A stretch of 64,000 bases of DNA from Panax quinquefolius (Eukaryota; Streptophyta; Magnoliopsida; Apiales; Araliaceae): NCBI GenBank assembly GCA_020205615.1, contig CM035170.1:6442311-6506310 (forward strand). The letters run 5' to 3'. Shown piece after piece: positions 35,386 through 48,402 of this stretch. Each line of letters begins with the position of its first letter. The stretch's first letter is position 1. The notes beneath the pieces were generated by a model. It was not told the origin of the DNA and did not search any database. It was given only the letters and a program-made list of their open reading frames with translations. The translations under genes and the position numbers were made by a program.

Positions 35386-35977
35386 TAAATAGTCTTCCAT
35401 TTTAAGTTATTTTATTCTCTCGAGATTAATAATGCCAAGTCTATTTTTAAAAATTGTGACGCCCCCAAAATAGGTTAAATTCATCCAACCTATTCTGAGT
35501 CTCGAAATATATGGTACAGAAAATAACTACAACTTTATTACTACAATTGTCGTGCAAAATACAACAACACATATGTTGTGTGTAAGACCCCGAATTTTAT
35601 GAAATAAAAGTATTCAATTTTTCTTATAATTACTATTCAGTAAATGGTTAAATTGATAAAAGTTAAAGTTAAGGGTGATATATGAATTTTTTTCAAAATA
35701 CACAAGTGGTTATAAAATATTCATTGTTGTCGGGGAATATTCGTTTGGTCGTAGAATATTCTTTCTGTCGGGGAATATTCGCATGCGACGGCGATCATTT
35801 AGGGGCCCATAACAAAATAACTGTCGAATGAAGAAAAACGACAAGTTTGAGTTTTATAAATAACTACGTAGTTATTCTCAATTAACACCGTTGGAATACC
35901 CGGTGGTTAAAATACGATAATATGCGTTGTTACATGAAGACACCACGGTATTGCACAATATTTTGAATTATTGAATC

Positions 35978-36087
35978 CTTACGTAAGAAGGCACTACTCA
36001 ATAATTGTTACGGTAATTATCGCTCAAGATTTTATTTTATTGATTCAATAATTGCTTTGCGTTGATATTATTGTTGTTCAATAATTG
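35978..36087 (+). promoter_or_regulatory. Palindromic TACGTA/CAATAATTG module in the LTR
   Basis: CTTACGTAAG (35978-35987, an ACGT-core site of the bZIP A-box kind) is followed by three perfect CAATAATTG palindromes at 35999-36007, 36046-36054 and 36079-36087, the HD-Zip class I consensus CAAT(A/T)ATTG. Equivalent modules occur in the other LTRs. Binding is inferred from consensus only. Confidence 0.5.
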
Positions 36088-38509
36088 TCATCGCATGATA
36101 TTTCCCATTATCGGATCAATAATTCATATTATTCAATAATATTATTAGATAGCATTATTGGCAATGTCTAGAAAGTTCACAAGGAGAGGTTTGTTCACCT
36201 AATTGCGCGCCAATAAGAAGAAATCCTTATTGGAAAGTCCCTCTTTCACGGGGACCGGGTCATTAACATAATTGTGATTATGTAATATTATTTGTGAATA
36301 ATTAATTATTGATTTATATGATAAGGAAATATTTATTTGATGTGGATATAAATGATGGATTTATTTATGTGGTTATAAATGAAGGAATTAATGTTTAGGT
36401 ATTTTATCGGTATTTTTGTTTTAATGAAGATATTAAAAATTAAACCAGTGTTTTTGAGATATATTGCGTGAGTTATAATTTTTAATCCGACCGTTGGATC
36501 GTTGTAATTTTTGGATATGTTATACATATATATGTTGAGTATATGTCCACAAATTTTGAACCGTTAAAAATGAACGTATGATTTGTTATGAATTTTAAGA
36601 GGTGAATGGTTCAAAAATTGTTGAAGTATCCGAATTTAGCATTTTGGTGGAAAATTCTAGAATTGAGTGGGCCCCACTTGTGGTTGGTGAAGAAATGTGC
36701 TGAATTTTATTTCAAATGTGGTGGGTGGGAATAGTAGCAGGTAAAGCCATCAGGTTGCAGGTCAAGTCTGCTAAAATTTTCCTATAAATAGAGGGCTAAG
36801 TTAGAATTGAAAATCACACCAGAAACATAAGTTTTCTCTCTTTTTCTCTCTAGATTATTGAGTGTATTTTGTGAGTATTTAGATACTTGGTGAGTTGATA
36901 TTCATCAGTGCAAGTTTCCTTCAGCGTCATATCCGATATCCAGTCAGAAGTGCTGCTCTTTTGAGGTAAGGGATTTTAAGGGATTGTAAGGGATTGTAAG
37001 GAATAGTAAGAGATAGTAAGGGATATTATTTTTTTTTGTAATGATATTATTTCTTCAATATCATTATGCTGAAATGTTGATCTGAAGTTTTTATCAAATT
37101 TGGAACTTTTTCATGTCGGGGTTACTATTCATGGGTTACTATTCACGAGTTACTATTCATGAGTTACTATTCATGAGTTACTATTCACGAGTACTATTCT
37201 GAAGCGTGAAGATGTTTTTTTGTGGAATTTCTATCTTTTAGTGTTTGAGTTACTATTCACGATACTCAAGACTATTCACGATATCTGAGACTATTCACGA
37301 ATACTTGACTATTCACCTAAAAAATAAAAATTTTCTTTTATATCTAAAATATCTATTTTGGATACTAGCTTTAATTGTATCCATGTTTTGATCATTCTTG
37401 AATTTTACACCACTAGGATTATTTTGAGGTATTTTTGGATGTATAGATTAGGAGTTATGGATTTTATGAGAAAAGACTATTTTAAAAGTAACTATTTATA
37501 ACTCCTTGCGGTTAACTCCAAAATTGATGAAATTTTTATTGAGAGTACATCTATATAATATCGATGTACTCTGTGAATTTCAAATTTTTGGATAAAAGTA
37601 CAATTTATGATAAATGTTTAAATATTCTTGGTGGTTTTGGCCATATGAAAAAATAGTAAATGAATTTTTAAAATTTCGAGAAAAATATATGTTCAATATG
37701 GGACTATTTTATGCTAAATCCCAGAAAAGAAATATTTTTAGAACTGATTTGGTATTTTTCATGAAAATGTTCTAGTTATGAGCAAATGAATTAAATATGT
37801 TATGTGAAGTAAGAAAATTAGAAAATATGATTTTATGGTTTGAGAATCATATATACGAGGTATATCAGATTTTTGATGAGGGTTTTAGTTATTGGTGATG
37901 AAATTTTATGAGTTTGGCATTTTATGATGATTAAATGCATTAATTAGTAAAGTGTAAACAATTTAATTAAATTGTTTATAAGTTTGAGAAATGATTAAAA
38001 TATTATTATAATATGAATAATATTAGATTATGAGATTTCTAAGTGATTTATAACATTTGGATTAAGGTGTTATAAATATGGATATGAATTTTATTATGAA
38101 ACTTTATCTTTTCGTGTCGAGGTTACTACGCATCGATACGGGACTATGTATTTAATACGGGTACTATTCACAACAAATTGGTTTCTTCTTCCACCAAATT
38201 ATCGTTGATTTATGAATCTTACTCTTGAAATTAAAACCATGTTTTGATTATATTATTTTTATATAACATTCTTATAACCCTAATGATGATATTTCTCTTT
38301 GACTTGAGTGTAAAGATGGGTAAATTATTGGTATGATCGTGACCATAGGTTCTCTTTGGCGATGGTGCAAAAGTTGAATTGTTGATTGTATGATGATCAT
38401 GACCATTGAATTTACAATTGAATATTTTAGCTTAAGTGCAAAGGTGAATTGATCAACATGGTTATAATTATTGTTATATAACTTCAAAATGATTATGTAT
38501 TTATTTGAG

Positions 38510-38790
38510 ATATGAATATCTTTGGCCCGTAGTGCAAAGATGGCCCGTTGTTGAATATCTTTAGCCTTGTAGTGCAAAGATGAATTATTGATGAATATCT
38601 TTGGCTTGTAATGCAAAGATGACTGTTGTTGAATATCTTTAAATTTCGTAATGCAAAGATGAATTATCGATGAATATCTTTGGCTTGTAATGCAAAGATG
38701 ACTTTGTTTGTTGAATATCTTTAGCTTTGTAGTGTAAAGATGAACTCATTGATGAATATCTTTGGCCATGGTGCAAAGATGAATTTATTA
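38510..38790. repeat. Tandem array GGCCCGTAGTGCAAAGATG-type
   Basis: About seven degenerate copies of a roughly 40-bp unit, GAATATCTTTGGC then GTAGTGCAAAGATGA. This is the reverse-complement counterpart of the arrays at 17790, 22725 and 40945. Confidence 0.8.
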
Positions 38791-41700
38791 ATTATGATTA
38801 TGAGCAGAATTGTGATTTGGTATAACCATGATATTTGATGTTTCGTAAAGACAAAGTGATGAAAATTATCTTCGCCCCCGGATGAGAAGAGAATTTAGAA
38901 TTACAATTATGATTATGAGTTATTCATATAATTGTGGAAAGGAACTGTTGATTGATGTTACAGGGATAAAACATTGTTGGTGAACTTTTAACATGGAGAA
39001 GATAATAGACTTTATTGTCTATTTGACTCTTCTAATGGATTGCTCGTTCCGCTGCAACAATGGTTGAAAAGTTTTATCATCTACCATATGTTCTAAATCT
39101 CTGATTCATTACTGATGAAGACTATTGATAATTTATTTATCTTTAGTCATAATATTCTTTATTGAGCTAGTTGTGCTCACCCTTTTGTTTCACAATTCCT
39201 TTCAGGTAATAAAAGTGTAGTCATTTGGGTTGGCCGGGGATAACAAGGAATAGAATCGGTGGTCTATAGTTGTTGAGGTTCTCCCTAAAGAGTATGAAAA
39301 TAATTTTATTGAGGGCTTTAGTGTGTTTAGTATTTTATACATCATTTAATAGTTATTTTTGGTGAATTAAATAGGGTGAGGCGAACCCAATTTTGGAAGG
39401 GTGTTTTGTCACTATCATACAAGATGTCTAATGACATACAAACTCGTGTTATCATAAGACATGGTTGTGCTCATCCACTTTTGCCGAGTATATTTACAAG
39501 CACTACCTATATAATCTTGGTGTTTGTTTGGAGTATAATACCAAATTAGAGACAAATGAGATAATGATATGTCAAGAGAAGACTCGCCATTGGGGAAGAA
39601 TATGATAGTAATCTTCTCGTTTTTCTTTGGGGTCTATTGGGTCAACCAAGGATAATTCGTGGCCATATGATATCTACCATAACCTAAAAGCATGGCCTCC
39701 CATGTACGAAGGTTTCTCTTGAGCACTTCCCAAAGATTCTAATTTCTAAAACAGCTTTTGACTATACCTTTATGTAAGGTGTCATTGTGACGTGCTGATT
39801 GGTATATATTTGTATCCAAACTCACAGCATATGTGTTGTTATATTTTGCACGACAATTGTTGTAATAAAGTTGTAGTTATTTTTCGTACCATATATTTGG
39901 CGACTTAGAATGGGTTGGATGGAATGTACCTATTTTGGGGTCGTTACATTGTGAGTTTTGATACAAATATATATACCAATTGTGACTCTCATCCCAACCT
40001 TGGATAGCACGTCACAATGGCACCTTACATAAAGGTACAAATCAAAACTGCTTTTAAAAATTAGAATCTTTGGGAAGTGCTCAAGAAAACCTTCGTATAC
40101 GGGAGGCCACGCGCCTAGTTACGATAGATATCATATGTCCATAGAATTATCCTCGGTCAATCTAATAATTCCCCAATGAAAAATCGAGAAGATTAATATC
40201 TTGTTCTTTCCAATAGTGAGTCTTCTCGACATATAACTATCTCCACCGCCTCCAATTGAAAATTATATTTCAACCAAACTCCAAGATTATATAGTAGTGC
40301 TCGTAGATATACTCAAAGAAGTGGATGTGCACAACCCTATCTTATGATGACACGAGGTCAGTATGTCATTAGACATCTTGTATAATAGTGGCAAAACACC
40401 TTCCAAAGTCAGGTTCGCCTTTCACCCTATTCGATTCACCAAATACAACTACTAAATGATGTACAAAAAATATAACATACTTTTCTATATCGCTTAGGAG
40501 AACCTTCACAAACTAGAGACCACCGCTCTATTCCCCCTATTTTCCCCACGACCCAAATTTACACTCTTATTACCTGAAAGGAATTGTGAAGCAAAAGGGT
40601 GAACACAACTAGCTCAGTAAAGAATATCATGACTAAAGATAATTAAATTATCCATAACCTTCATCAGTAATGAATCAGAGATTTAGAACATATGGTAGAT
40701 GATAAAACTTTTCAACCATAGTTGCAGCGGAACGAGCAATCCATTAGAAGAGTCAAGTAGAACATAATGTCTACTATCTCCTCTAGATTAAAAGTCCATC
40801 GTTAATATTTCATTCATGTAATACTCATCAACAGTTCTCTGTTATACACCAGACAAAGAGAACTCTCATCACTTGTCTTTACCTGAACCACCACAGATTA
40901 TAATTAAATCATAGTTCATATTTATAATCAAGTAAATCAACAGTCCAACTTTGCTCTACAGGCCAAAGATATACAACTGAAAAACCAATAACCAACAGTC
41001 CATCTTTGCACTACAGGCTAAAGATATACAACTCTAAAACCAATAACCAACAGTCCATCTTTGCACTACAGGCCAAAGATATACAACTCAGAAACTAATA
41101 ATCAATAAATCTTTTGCACTACAGGCCAAAGATATACAACTGTAAAACCAATAATGCTAAGACTCAGCTTAATAGTATCACGACCACGAATTATCCATGC
41201 ACTACGGGCCAAGGATATCCGTGTTTTCAATTACGGTCATGATTATACATAATAATCCATGGTCATAATCATACCAAGTCCATCTATGCACTACGGGCCA
41301 AAGATGACTTTTATCACATCATTTTAATATTACGGTCATAATTATACCGAATAATCCCTGGTCATAATCATACCAAGTCCATCTATGCACTACTGGCCAT
41401 AGATGACTTTCAACACAATATAAGCATGAGAATGATGACAATGATATAAAGAATCAATCACATAAGATAAAGGATAAATATTAAACATTTATAAAACATT
41501 TTATCCAGAGTTCAAGAATATCCAAATTGTCAACATGATATTGCTTTGTGGAGTAAAATTCAATAATAATATTATATCAAAAATGATTTGAACAGAAAAT
41601 AATATTTCAACGAATATTTAATGAAGATAATAACATTATTCATTATATTATAAACTCCATTTAATATTATTCATTATATAAAAATATTAAATTCATTTAC

Positions 41701-44133
41701 TAATATTATTAATATTATCACAATATTTTAATCATTTCTTAAACTTATAAACAATTTATTTTAATTGTTTACACTTTACTAATTAATGCATTTAATCATC
41801 CTAAAATGCCAAACTCATAAGATTTCATCACCAATAACCAAAACCCTCATCAAAAATCTGCATATACCTTATATAGGATTCTTAAGCCATAAAATCTTAT
41901 TTTCCAATTTTCTTACTTCACATAACATATTTAATTCATTTACTCATAACTAGTCCATTTTCATGAAAAATACTAAATCAATCTAAAAATTTTCTTTTAA
42001 GAATTTAGCAGAATATAGTCCCATATTGAACATATATTTTTCTCGGAATTTTTAAATTCATTTACTATTTTTCATATGGCCAAAATTGCCGAATATTTAG
42101 ACATTTATCATCAACTGTACTTTTGCCCAAATATTCCGAAATTTACAGAGTATACTTTTGTTATATACATGTACTCCCAATAAAATTTTTACCAATTTTG
42201 GAGTTAACCACAATGAGTTATAAGAGTTTACTTTTAAAATAGTCTTTTCTCATAAAATTCATAATCCTAATCTATACATCCACAAATCACCATTTTTGGA
42301 CACAATCTAGAAAACTCATCAAAATATCATATCAAAATTTTCTAGAATTTTTAAGGGTCAGAAAAATTACAAAAACTGAAAAACATAATAACCCTTACAA
42401 TCCCTTACCTCAAAAGAGTAGTATCTCTGACTGGAATATCGGATGTAAAGCCGAAGAAAACTTGCACTGAATAGCAACTCTCAAAGTATCTAAATACTCA
42501 CAAAAATATGCTCGATAATATAGAGAGAGAAAACTTATATTTCTGGTGTGATTTTCAATTCTAACTTAAGCGCCTATTTATAGGAAAATGCTAGAACGCC
42601 AAAGCAGACTAAAATAATAAAATAATATTATAATTTTTCTACGCATGCATGCTTGGAACAAAACTCAGCCACCACAAGTGGGGCCCACCAGGAATCAGCC
42701 ATTTTTTCCAACAACCAAAAGTGGGGCCGACCCATATTTTTAATAAAAATATTTTAATTTCTGAAACGTAAATAATTTATAATAAATAGCCCTTTTATCA
42801 GAAAATACGAATTTTATGTACATTTCATACGAAATCGAATTCTCTACAACTTTGTAGCTTTAAGTTTTTCCAAATTCCAAGCAAAAAATATCTGAATTCC
42901 ACAAACGGACAATTTTCAACACCTCTTAAAATTCATAACAAATCATACGTTCATTTTTAACGGTTCAAAATTTATGGACATATACTCAACTTATATATGT
43001 ATAACATATCCAAAAATCACAACGATCCAACGGTCGGATTAAAATTATAACTCACGCAATAGAGCTTTAAGAACACTGATTTGATTTTCGGACTATAAGT
43101 CCCTCGTACCAGTTTCACTCAAATAGTCACCACGAAAAATTCTCAAAGAATTTTTGGGTGATTCAAATTTCTACGCTTAGCTTACTTCCAGGGCTTTCTT
43201 TTGATATATGAGTCATCTCCTAACTCATTATACACAAAGAGTTATGGATTTTACAAAATCAAGTAATAAACTAAGTTTTCTGAAAATCCCATATTTTGTT
43301 CGTCTTTTCGACAAAATACTAATAAAATACCTCAGCGTTAATTCCTTCATTTATATCCATATAAAAAAAATATATATTTTCTTATCATATAAATTAATAA
43401 TTATTTATTCACAAATAATATTACAGAATCACAATTATAACAACTGAATTCGTTCCTGTGTAAGAGGGGCTTTCCGATAAGGATTTCTCCTTATTAGCCA
43501 TGCAATTAGGTGACCAAACCCCTTTCCTGATGCGAGAACTTCCTTAGACATTGCCAATAATGCTATCTAACAATATTATTCAAATAATATGAATTATTGA
43601 TCTGATAATGGAGATACTGTGCAGTGACAATTATTAAACAACAATAATATAAAATATCAACGTAGCAATTATTGAATCAATAAAATAAAATATTAAATAG
43701 TAATTACTGTAACAATTATTGAGTAGTGCCTTCTTACGTAAGAATCAATAATTAAAAAATATTGTGCAATACTGTATGCTACTGTGCAACAACGAGTATT
43801 ACTTTACTTTACCCACCGGGTATTCCAACAATGTTAACGATAACGATTACACCGTTATTTATAAAAACTCAAATTTGTCATTTTCTTCATCCGATAATTA
43901 TTACATTATGAAACCCAAGTGTGGTTATACAACAATCATACGAATATTCCCCGACAACAAGAATATTCCACGACCAAACGAATATTCCCCGATAACAATG
44001 AATATTTTATAACCACTTGCTTATTTTGAAACAATAATTTCACCCATAACTTTAAACTTTTATCAATTTAACTATTTACTAAATAAAAAAATTGAATACT
44101 TTTATTTCATAAAATTCGGGGTCTTACAAAAAT

Positions 44134-44901
44134 AAACAACAAACTTGAGATTAATAGTTCAATCTCAAGTATTATAATCCTTATAAACAAACATAACCCT
44201 AATGTGTTGAGTTTATATGTATGAAATTAGGCACGAAATGAAATGGAATAAAAAAATGTGTTAATTATTCATTCAATTCCCTTAATTTCTATTTGATGGG
44301 GTGACGGTGGAATGAAATTCATTCATGTATAAAGAGTGAATGTACAATTATGTTATTGTATCACAACACTCACCACCCACCGTACCACTTTCACCAACCA
44401 AACATGCACTTAGATCTTTAGTCGCGGGAGGATTCTTCTTCTTTTGGAGAGACTTTTCCCTATATCCATACTAGGTCACTTTTGTATTTCAGTCTCACAA
44501 AGATCCTGTTATAGAGAACTCTAGTTGACTCACTTAAAGAAAGAAGAGTAGGAGAGAAGTTCAATTCCAACCTTCTTGCAAAATTGAAGGTAACAATCTC
44601 TTTCCATAATAACTATGTTCATCGATTTGTAGGGCAAATTTGTGTGAAAATTGTCTTTTAATTGTTAATTTTTTGACCTACTGATGATTGGTTGGTGATT
44701 CATCTCATTTCTTCTACTGATGATCTATTTGTGATCTGCTGGATTGTACCAAGATGTGGTAAACTGGGGTCCCTCTTTCTGTTTATGTTCGCAATGGAAA
44801 CCGTGTCAGATGTTTTAATTGTTAATTGTACCGATGGCAATCTTTTAATGTTTTTATTGTTAATTTTCTGAATCTTCTGAAGGATTGAGGGAATTCGTAT
44901 A
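44134..44901. other. Region upstream of the NBS-LRR pseudogene
   Basis: AT-rich with no ORF of note. The stretch around 44505-44590 (GAGAACTCTAGTTGACTCAC and AAATTGAAG|GTAACA) looks like an old leader exon with a splice donor, which would fit the 5' part of the resistance gene. This is inference. Confidence 0.35.
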
Positions 44902-47900
44902 ATGGAGATGCTTTTTATTGACGATGTAGGTGACATAAACAGTAGGCCGACTGATGATAAAATTGAGGGAGAAATTTGTGTGGGCTTTGATGGTGAAACA
45001 AGGAATCTACTTGAGTGACTTACGAAATTCACACTGAAGCGGCTTGAAGTTATATCAATTGTAGGGATGGGTGGACTTGGTAAGACAACTTTGACGAAAA
45101 AGCTATACAATGATCCTTTAATTCTTTATGACTTCTATGTTCGAGCGTGGGTCTGTGTTTCTCAGGTATATCAAAAGAGGGATCTGTTACTTGGCATTTT
45201 AAGCTCTTTTATGGAGCTTAGTGATGAAGTTTGTAAAAGGAGTGCTAACAATTTAGGCAAAATGTTGTACCGAAACTTGAAGGGTAAAAGGTACCTGATT
45301 GTTGTAGATGATATATGAAACATTGAGGCTTGGAGGATATTTGAGAGACCCTAAATTTTATGAATAAAAATTTAAATTTTTCGAAATATTTTTTTTGAAT
45401 ATTATGTTGTGGTTTTGATATAATGTTATAGTTGTGGGTAATATTTATAAATTTTGCAAAGTAAGTAAGTTAAGTTGTTATATAATATTCGATTGACTGG
45501 GAATATTTGTATGATAATACACAATCATCAAGTGATCCCACAAATCCAATTATTATCTGATCTGAGAAAATGACAAAAATATTTTATAAAAATAACAATG
45601 GAAGTTTTACCGTTAATCTGTTGAAACACCCAAAGTGTTAAAAGACTGAGAATACACGCGTTAGTTGCATAGTAGCACACGATATTGATTATCGATCTTA
45701 CGTGAGAAGTCACTCGGTTTGTTCAATTATTACTACAAATTATTGCTTTGCATAAGATCTCACGTTATTTGATTCAATTATTGTTTATATTTTATATTAT
45801 TAAATCAATAATTGAGATTTACGAGTTATTAAATTTATTATTTGCAATATTAACGATGTCTGTAAGTTACACAATGAGAGAGGTTTGGTCACCTAATCAT
45901 TACGCCAACAAGAGAAATCCTTTATTTGAAAGCCCTCTTTCCTTAACGACACAGTCGATTAATATTGTGAATTATAATAATGGTGATAAATGTTGTTTTA
46001 TTATTATTATTATAAATGTAATAAAACGTAAAACTTTTTATATAAAACATAATACTTTTTATAAAATTTTATTTTATTTGATTATAAATAGAATATATTA
46101 TATTTTATTACGATAGTGTTTTACATATAAATACCAGCATAGTGTTTGCAGATAGTAAATTTTTTTATATAAAATGTAATATTTTTTATAAAGTTTTGTT
46201 TTATTTGATTATAAATAGAATATATTATATTTTATTATGACAATAGTGTTTGCATAAAGGCTCGTAGTAAGGTTGAATAGTAAAAACTTTTTATAAAAAA
46301 ATATAATACTTTTTATAAAGTTTTGTTTTATTTGATTATAAATAGAATATATTATATTTTATCGCATAGTGCAAAGATAAGATCCTTTCCATTCTCCTAT
46401 AAATAGGATGCTTAGTTAGAATTGAAAATCACACCGTAAATTCGGAGAATTCTTCTTCTATAATCTTGAGCGTATTTCTTTAGAGTTTAAGAAAGCTTTG
46501 AGCGTAGAAAATAGTGCAAGTTTTCTTCAAGTATATCCCCGTCCTACCCGTCGAAATACTCTTCTGTTTAAGGTAAGGGGTATTATTCTTTCGTATTCAT
46601 GAAGAGAATTATTTTCTTTCAATACTCGTAAGGGGTATTATTTCTTTCATATCCATGAAGAGAACTATTGTTATTCCATTCCTTATTATTCATTGGAATA
46701 ACTCAGATACGCAGATCACCGTATATACATGGTGAAATTCTTCATTATTCCATTCTTTATTATTCTCATTGTAATAACCGATCCGTGTGGTCTATCGCGT
46801 ATCCGTGAATTCGTTGTTATTCCATTCTTTATTATTCCGTTGGAACATCCTGTCTGTGCGGATTACGCATGACCTGGTTCCATTCTTTATTATTCTGTTG
46901 GAATATCCTGTCTGTGCGGATTACGCATGACCTAGTTCCATTCTTTATTACTCTGTTGGAATAACCTGTCTATGTGGATTACCGCATTTACGGTGAATGA
47001 TCCTTTGTATTCATTCCTTAGTAACTTGTGGAAATGATCTGCATCTACGTGGATTACTGTGGCGGCGAAAAATCATTTGCAGCTTCATATATTCTATAAT
47101 ACTCAATTGGTTAAAGTTTTCGCTTCTATACTCCATGAAATTAGTAGAATATCCCTGATATTTGCGCTTCATCCAAGATATTTTCATGGAAATATTCTTC
47201 CGAGCATTCTTGAATTTTACTCCACAAAGCATGATCATATCGACAATATGGACGTTATTGAGTTCGTGATAAATTAACTTATAAATCTTTAAAATTTATT
47301 CTTGAACTTGTTTTATCGAATTGTCATCATCTTCATGCTTATATTATGTTAAAAGTCATCTATGGCATGTAGTGCATAGATGGACTTGGTATGATTATGA
47401 CTTAGGGATTATTCTAAGATAATCATGTAATCGTAATGTTACAAATGATGTGGAAAAAAGTCCTCATCGGCCGTAGTGCATTGATGGGCGCTTTTTGGTA
47501 TGATTATGGCTATGGATTCTCTTCGGCCAAGGGGTGCAAAGATGAATTATTTTATGGCATGATCAGAACCGTTGATGAAAACACGATTATCTTTGGCCCG
47601 TAGTGCATGGATAATTCGTGGTCGTGACACTAAAAAATATCCTTGGCCTGTAGTGCAGGGATGATTTAATGATGTGGATTATTTATTAAGCTGAGTGTCA
47701 ACGATAAAAGTGATGAAAAACCTTTTAAATCATAGAAGAAAGTAGATTTTATTCTCTACTTGACTCTTCTAATGGATTGCTTGTTCCACTGCAGTTAAAC
47801 TTGATATTTTTTATATTGTATCAGTTTAACACTGTTGAAGGTTAATGATAATTTATTCTGCATTATCTTAGTCATAATATTTCTTACTGGGCTAGTTGAG

Positions 47901-48402
47901 CTCACCCTTTTGCTTTCATTGTTCTCTTCAGGAAATGAGAACGTAGCAGGGACTAGCCGGGGAACGGAGTAACGGTCCAGATGATAGCATTAGTAGTCCT
48001 CACTATTCTATGAAATAGTGTGATAATAAATGTATTGAGGACTTATTTTGAGTTTGAATACTGTCTAGAAGACAATATTTGTATTAAAACTCACAGCTCA
48101 TGTTGTATATTTAAGGTTGTATTTGTATTCTGTACCATGTATTTGGCAACTCAGAATAGGTGGTGTATACCTATTTTAGGGGCGTCACAATATTAGAAAA
48201 TCTTTTCCAAGTGACAACAATGGAAGTAGGATTATGCTTACCACTCGGCTCAGAGACTTGGCTTTACATGCACAACCTGATACGAGTCCCCATTTTTTTG
48301 CATTTTCTAACGGACGAAGAAAGTTGGAAACTATTTCAAAAGAAGGTATTCCCATACGAAGTATGCTATGACATGGAATTGAAGATGATTGAATTGAGTA
48401 TG
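44902..48402 (+). pseudogene. NBS-LRR (R1/late-blight type) resistance gene fragment, split by a solo LTR
   Basis: From ATG 44902 one frame runs through CVGFDGETRNLLE, the P-loop VGMGGLGKTT (about 45061-45090), an RNBS-A-type block AWVCVSQ, and kinase-2 YLIVVDDI. It is broken by a TGA at 45016-45018 and a TGA at 45316-45318, exactly where the conserved Trp after VVDDI should be. The solo LTR 45342-48189 follows. The NB-ARC frame resumes after it with NNGSRIMLTTR (RNBS-B) and then LTDEESWKLFQKKVF, reached through a one-base loss near 48205 and a shift at the T7 run 48293-48299. An LTR fragment cuts it off at 48403. The coiled-coil N-terminus and all LRRs are missing. Such proteins are cytoplasmic immune receptors; this one cannot be functional. 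Confidence 0.88.
45342..48189 (+). mobile_element. Solo LTR inside the NBS-LRR gene
   Basis: Starts TGAGAGACCC (mutated TGTAAGACCC) and ends GGGGGCGTCACA, flanked by ATATT (45337-45341 and 48190-48194). Length 2848 bp. Contains a TATA box near 46399 (CTATAAATAGG), AAG|GTAAGGGG near 46571, and the TTATTCCATTC...GGAATAAC array at about 46670-47045. Confidence 0.93.

Larger units (their letters stand above)
35581..39948 (+). mobile_element. Solo LTR nested in the solo LTR 35455-44128
   Basis: TGTAAGACCCCG...GGGGTCGTTACA, 4368 bp, flanked by TTGTG (35576-35580 and 39949-39953). It has a TATA box at 36783-36790, GAG|GTAAGGG near 36963, GAGTTACTATTCATGA repeats (37120-37320), and GGCCCGTAGTGCAAAGATG repeats (38510-38790). 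Orientation is opposite to the LTR it interrupts. Confidence 0.94.
35455..44128 (-). mobile_element. Solo LTR (long type) containing another LTR
   Basis: Starts TGTGACGCCCC at 35455, is interrupted at 35580, resumes at 39949 and ends GGGGTCTTACA at 44128. It is flanked by AAAAT (35450-35454 and 44129-44133). Without the inner LTR and one TTGTG copy it is about 4.3 kb. It carries CAATTATTG at 43666 and 43713 and CTTACGTAAG at 43733-43742, all in reverse orientation. No internal region remains, so it arose by LTR-LTR recombination. Confidence 0.92.

Noticed and set aside
45748..46116. 122-codon plus-strand ORF
   Set aside because: AT-rich LTR sequence within the solo LTR 45342-48189, low-complexity Ile/Phe/Tyr-rich product.
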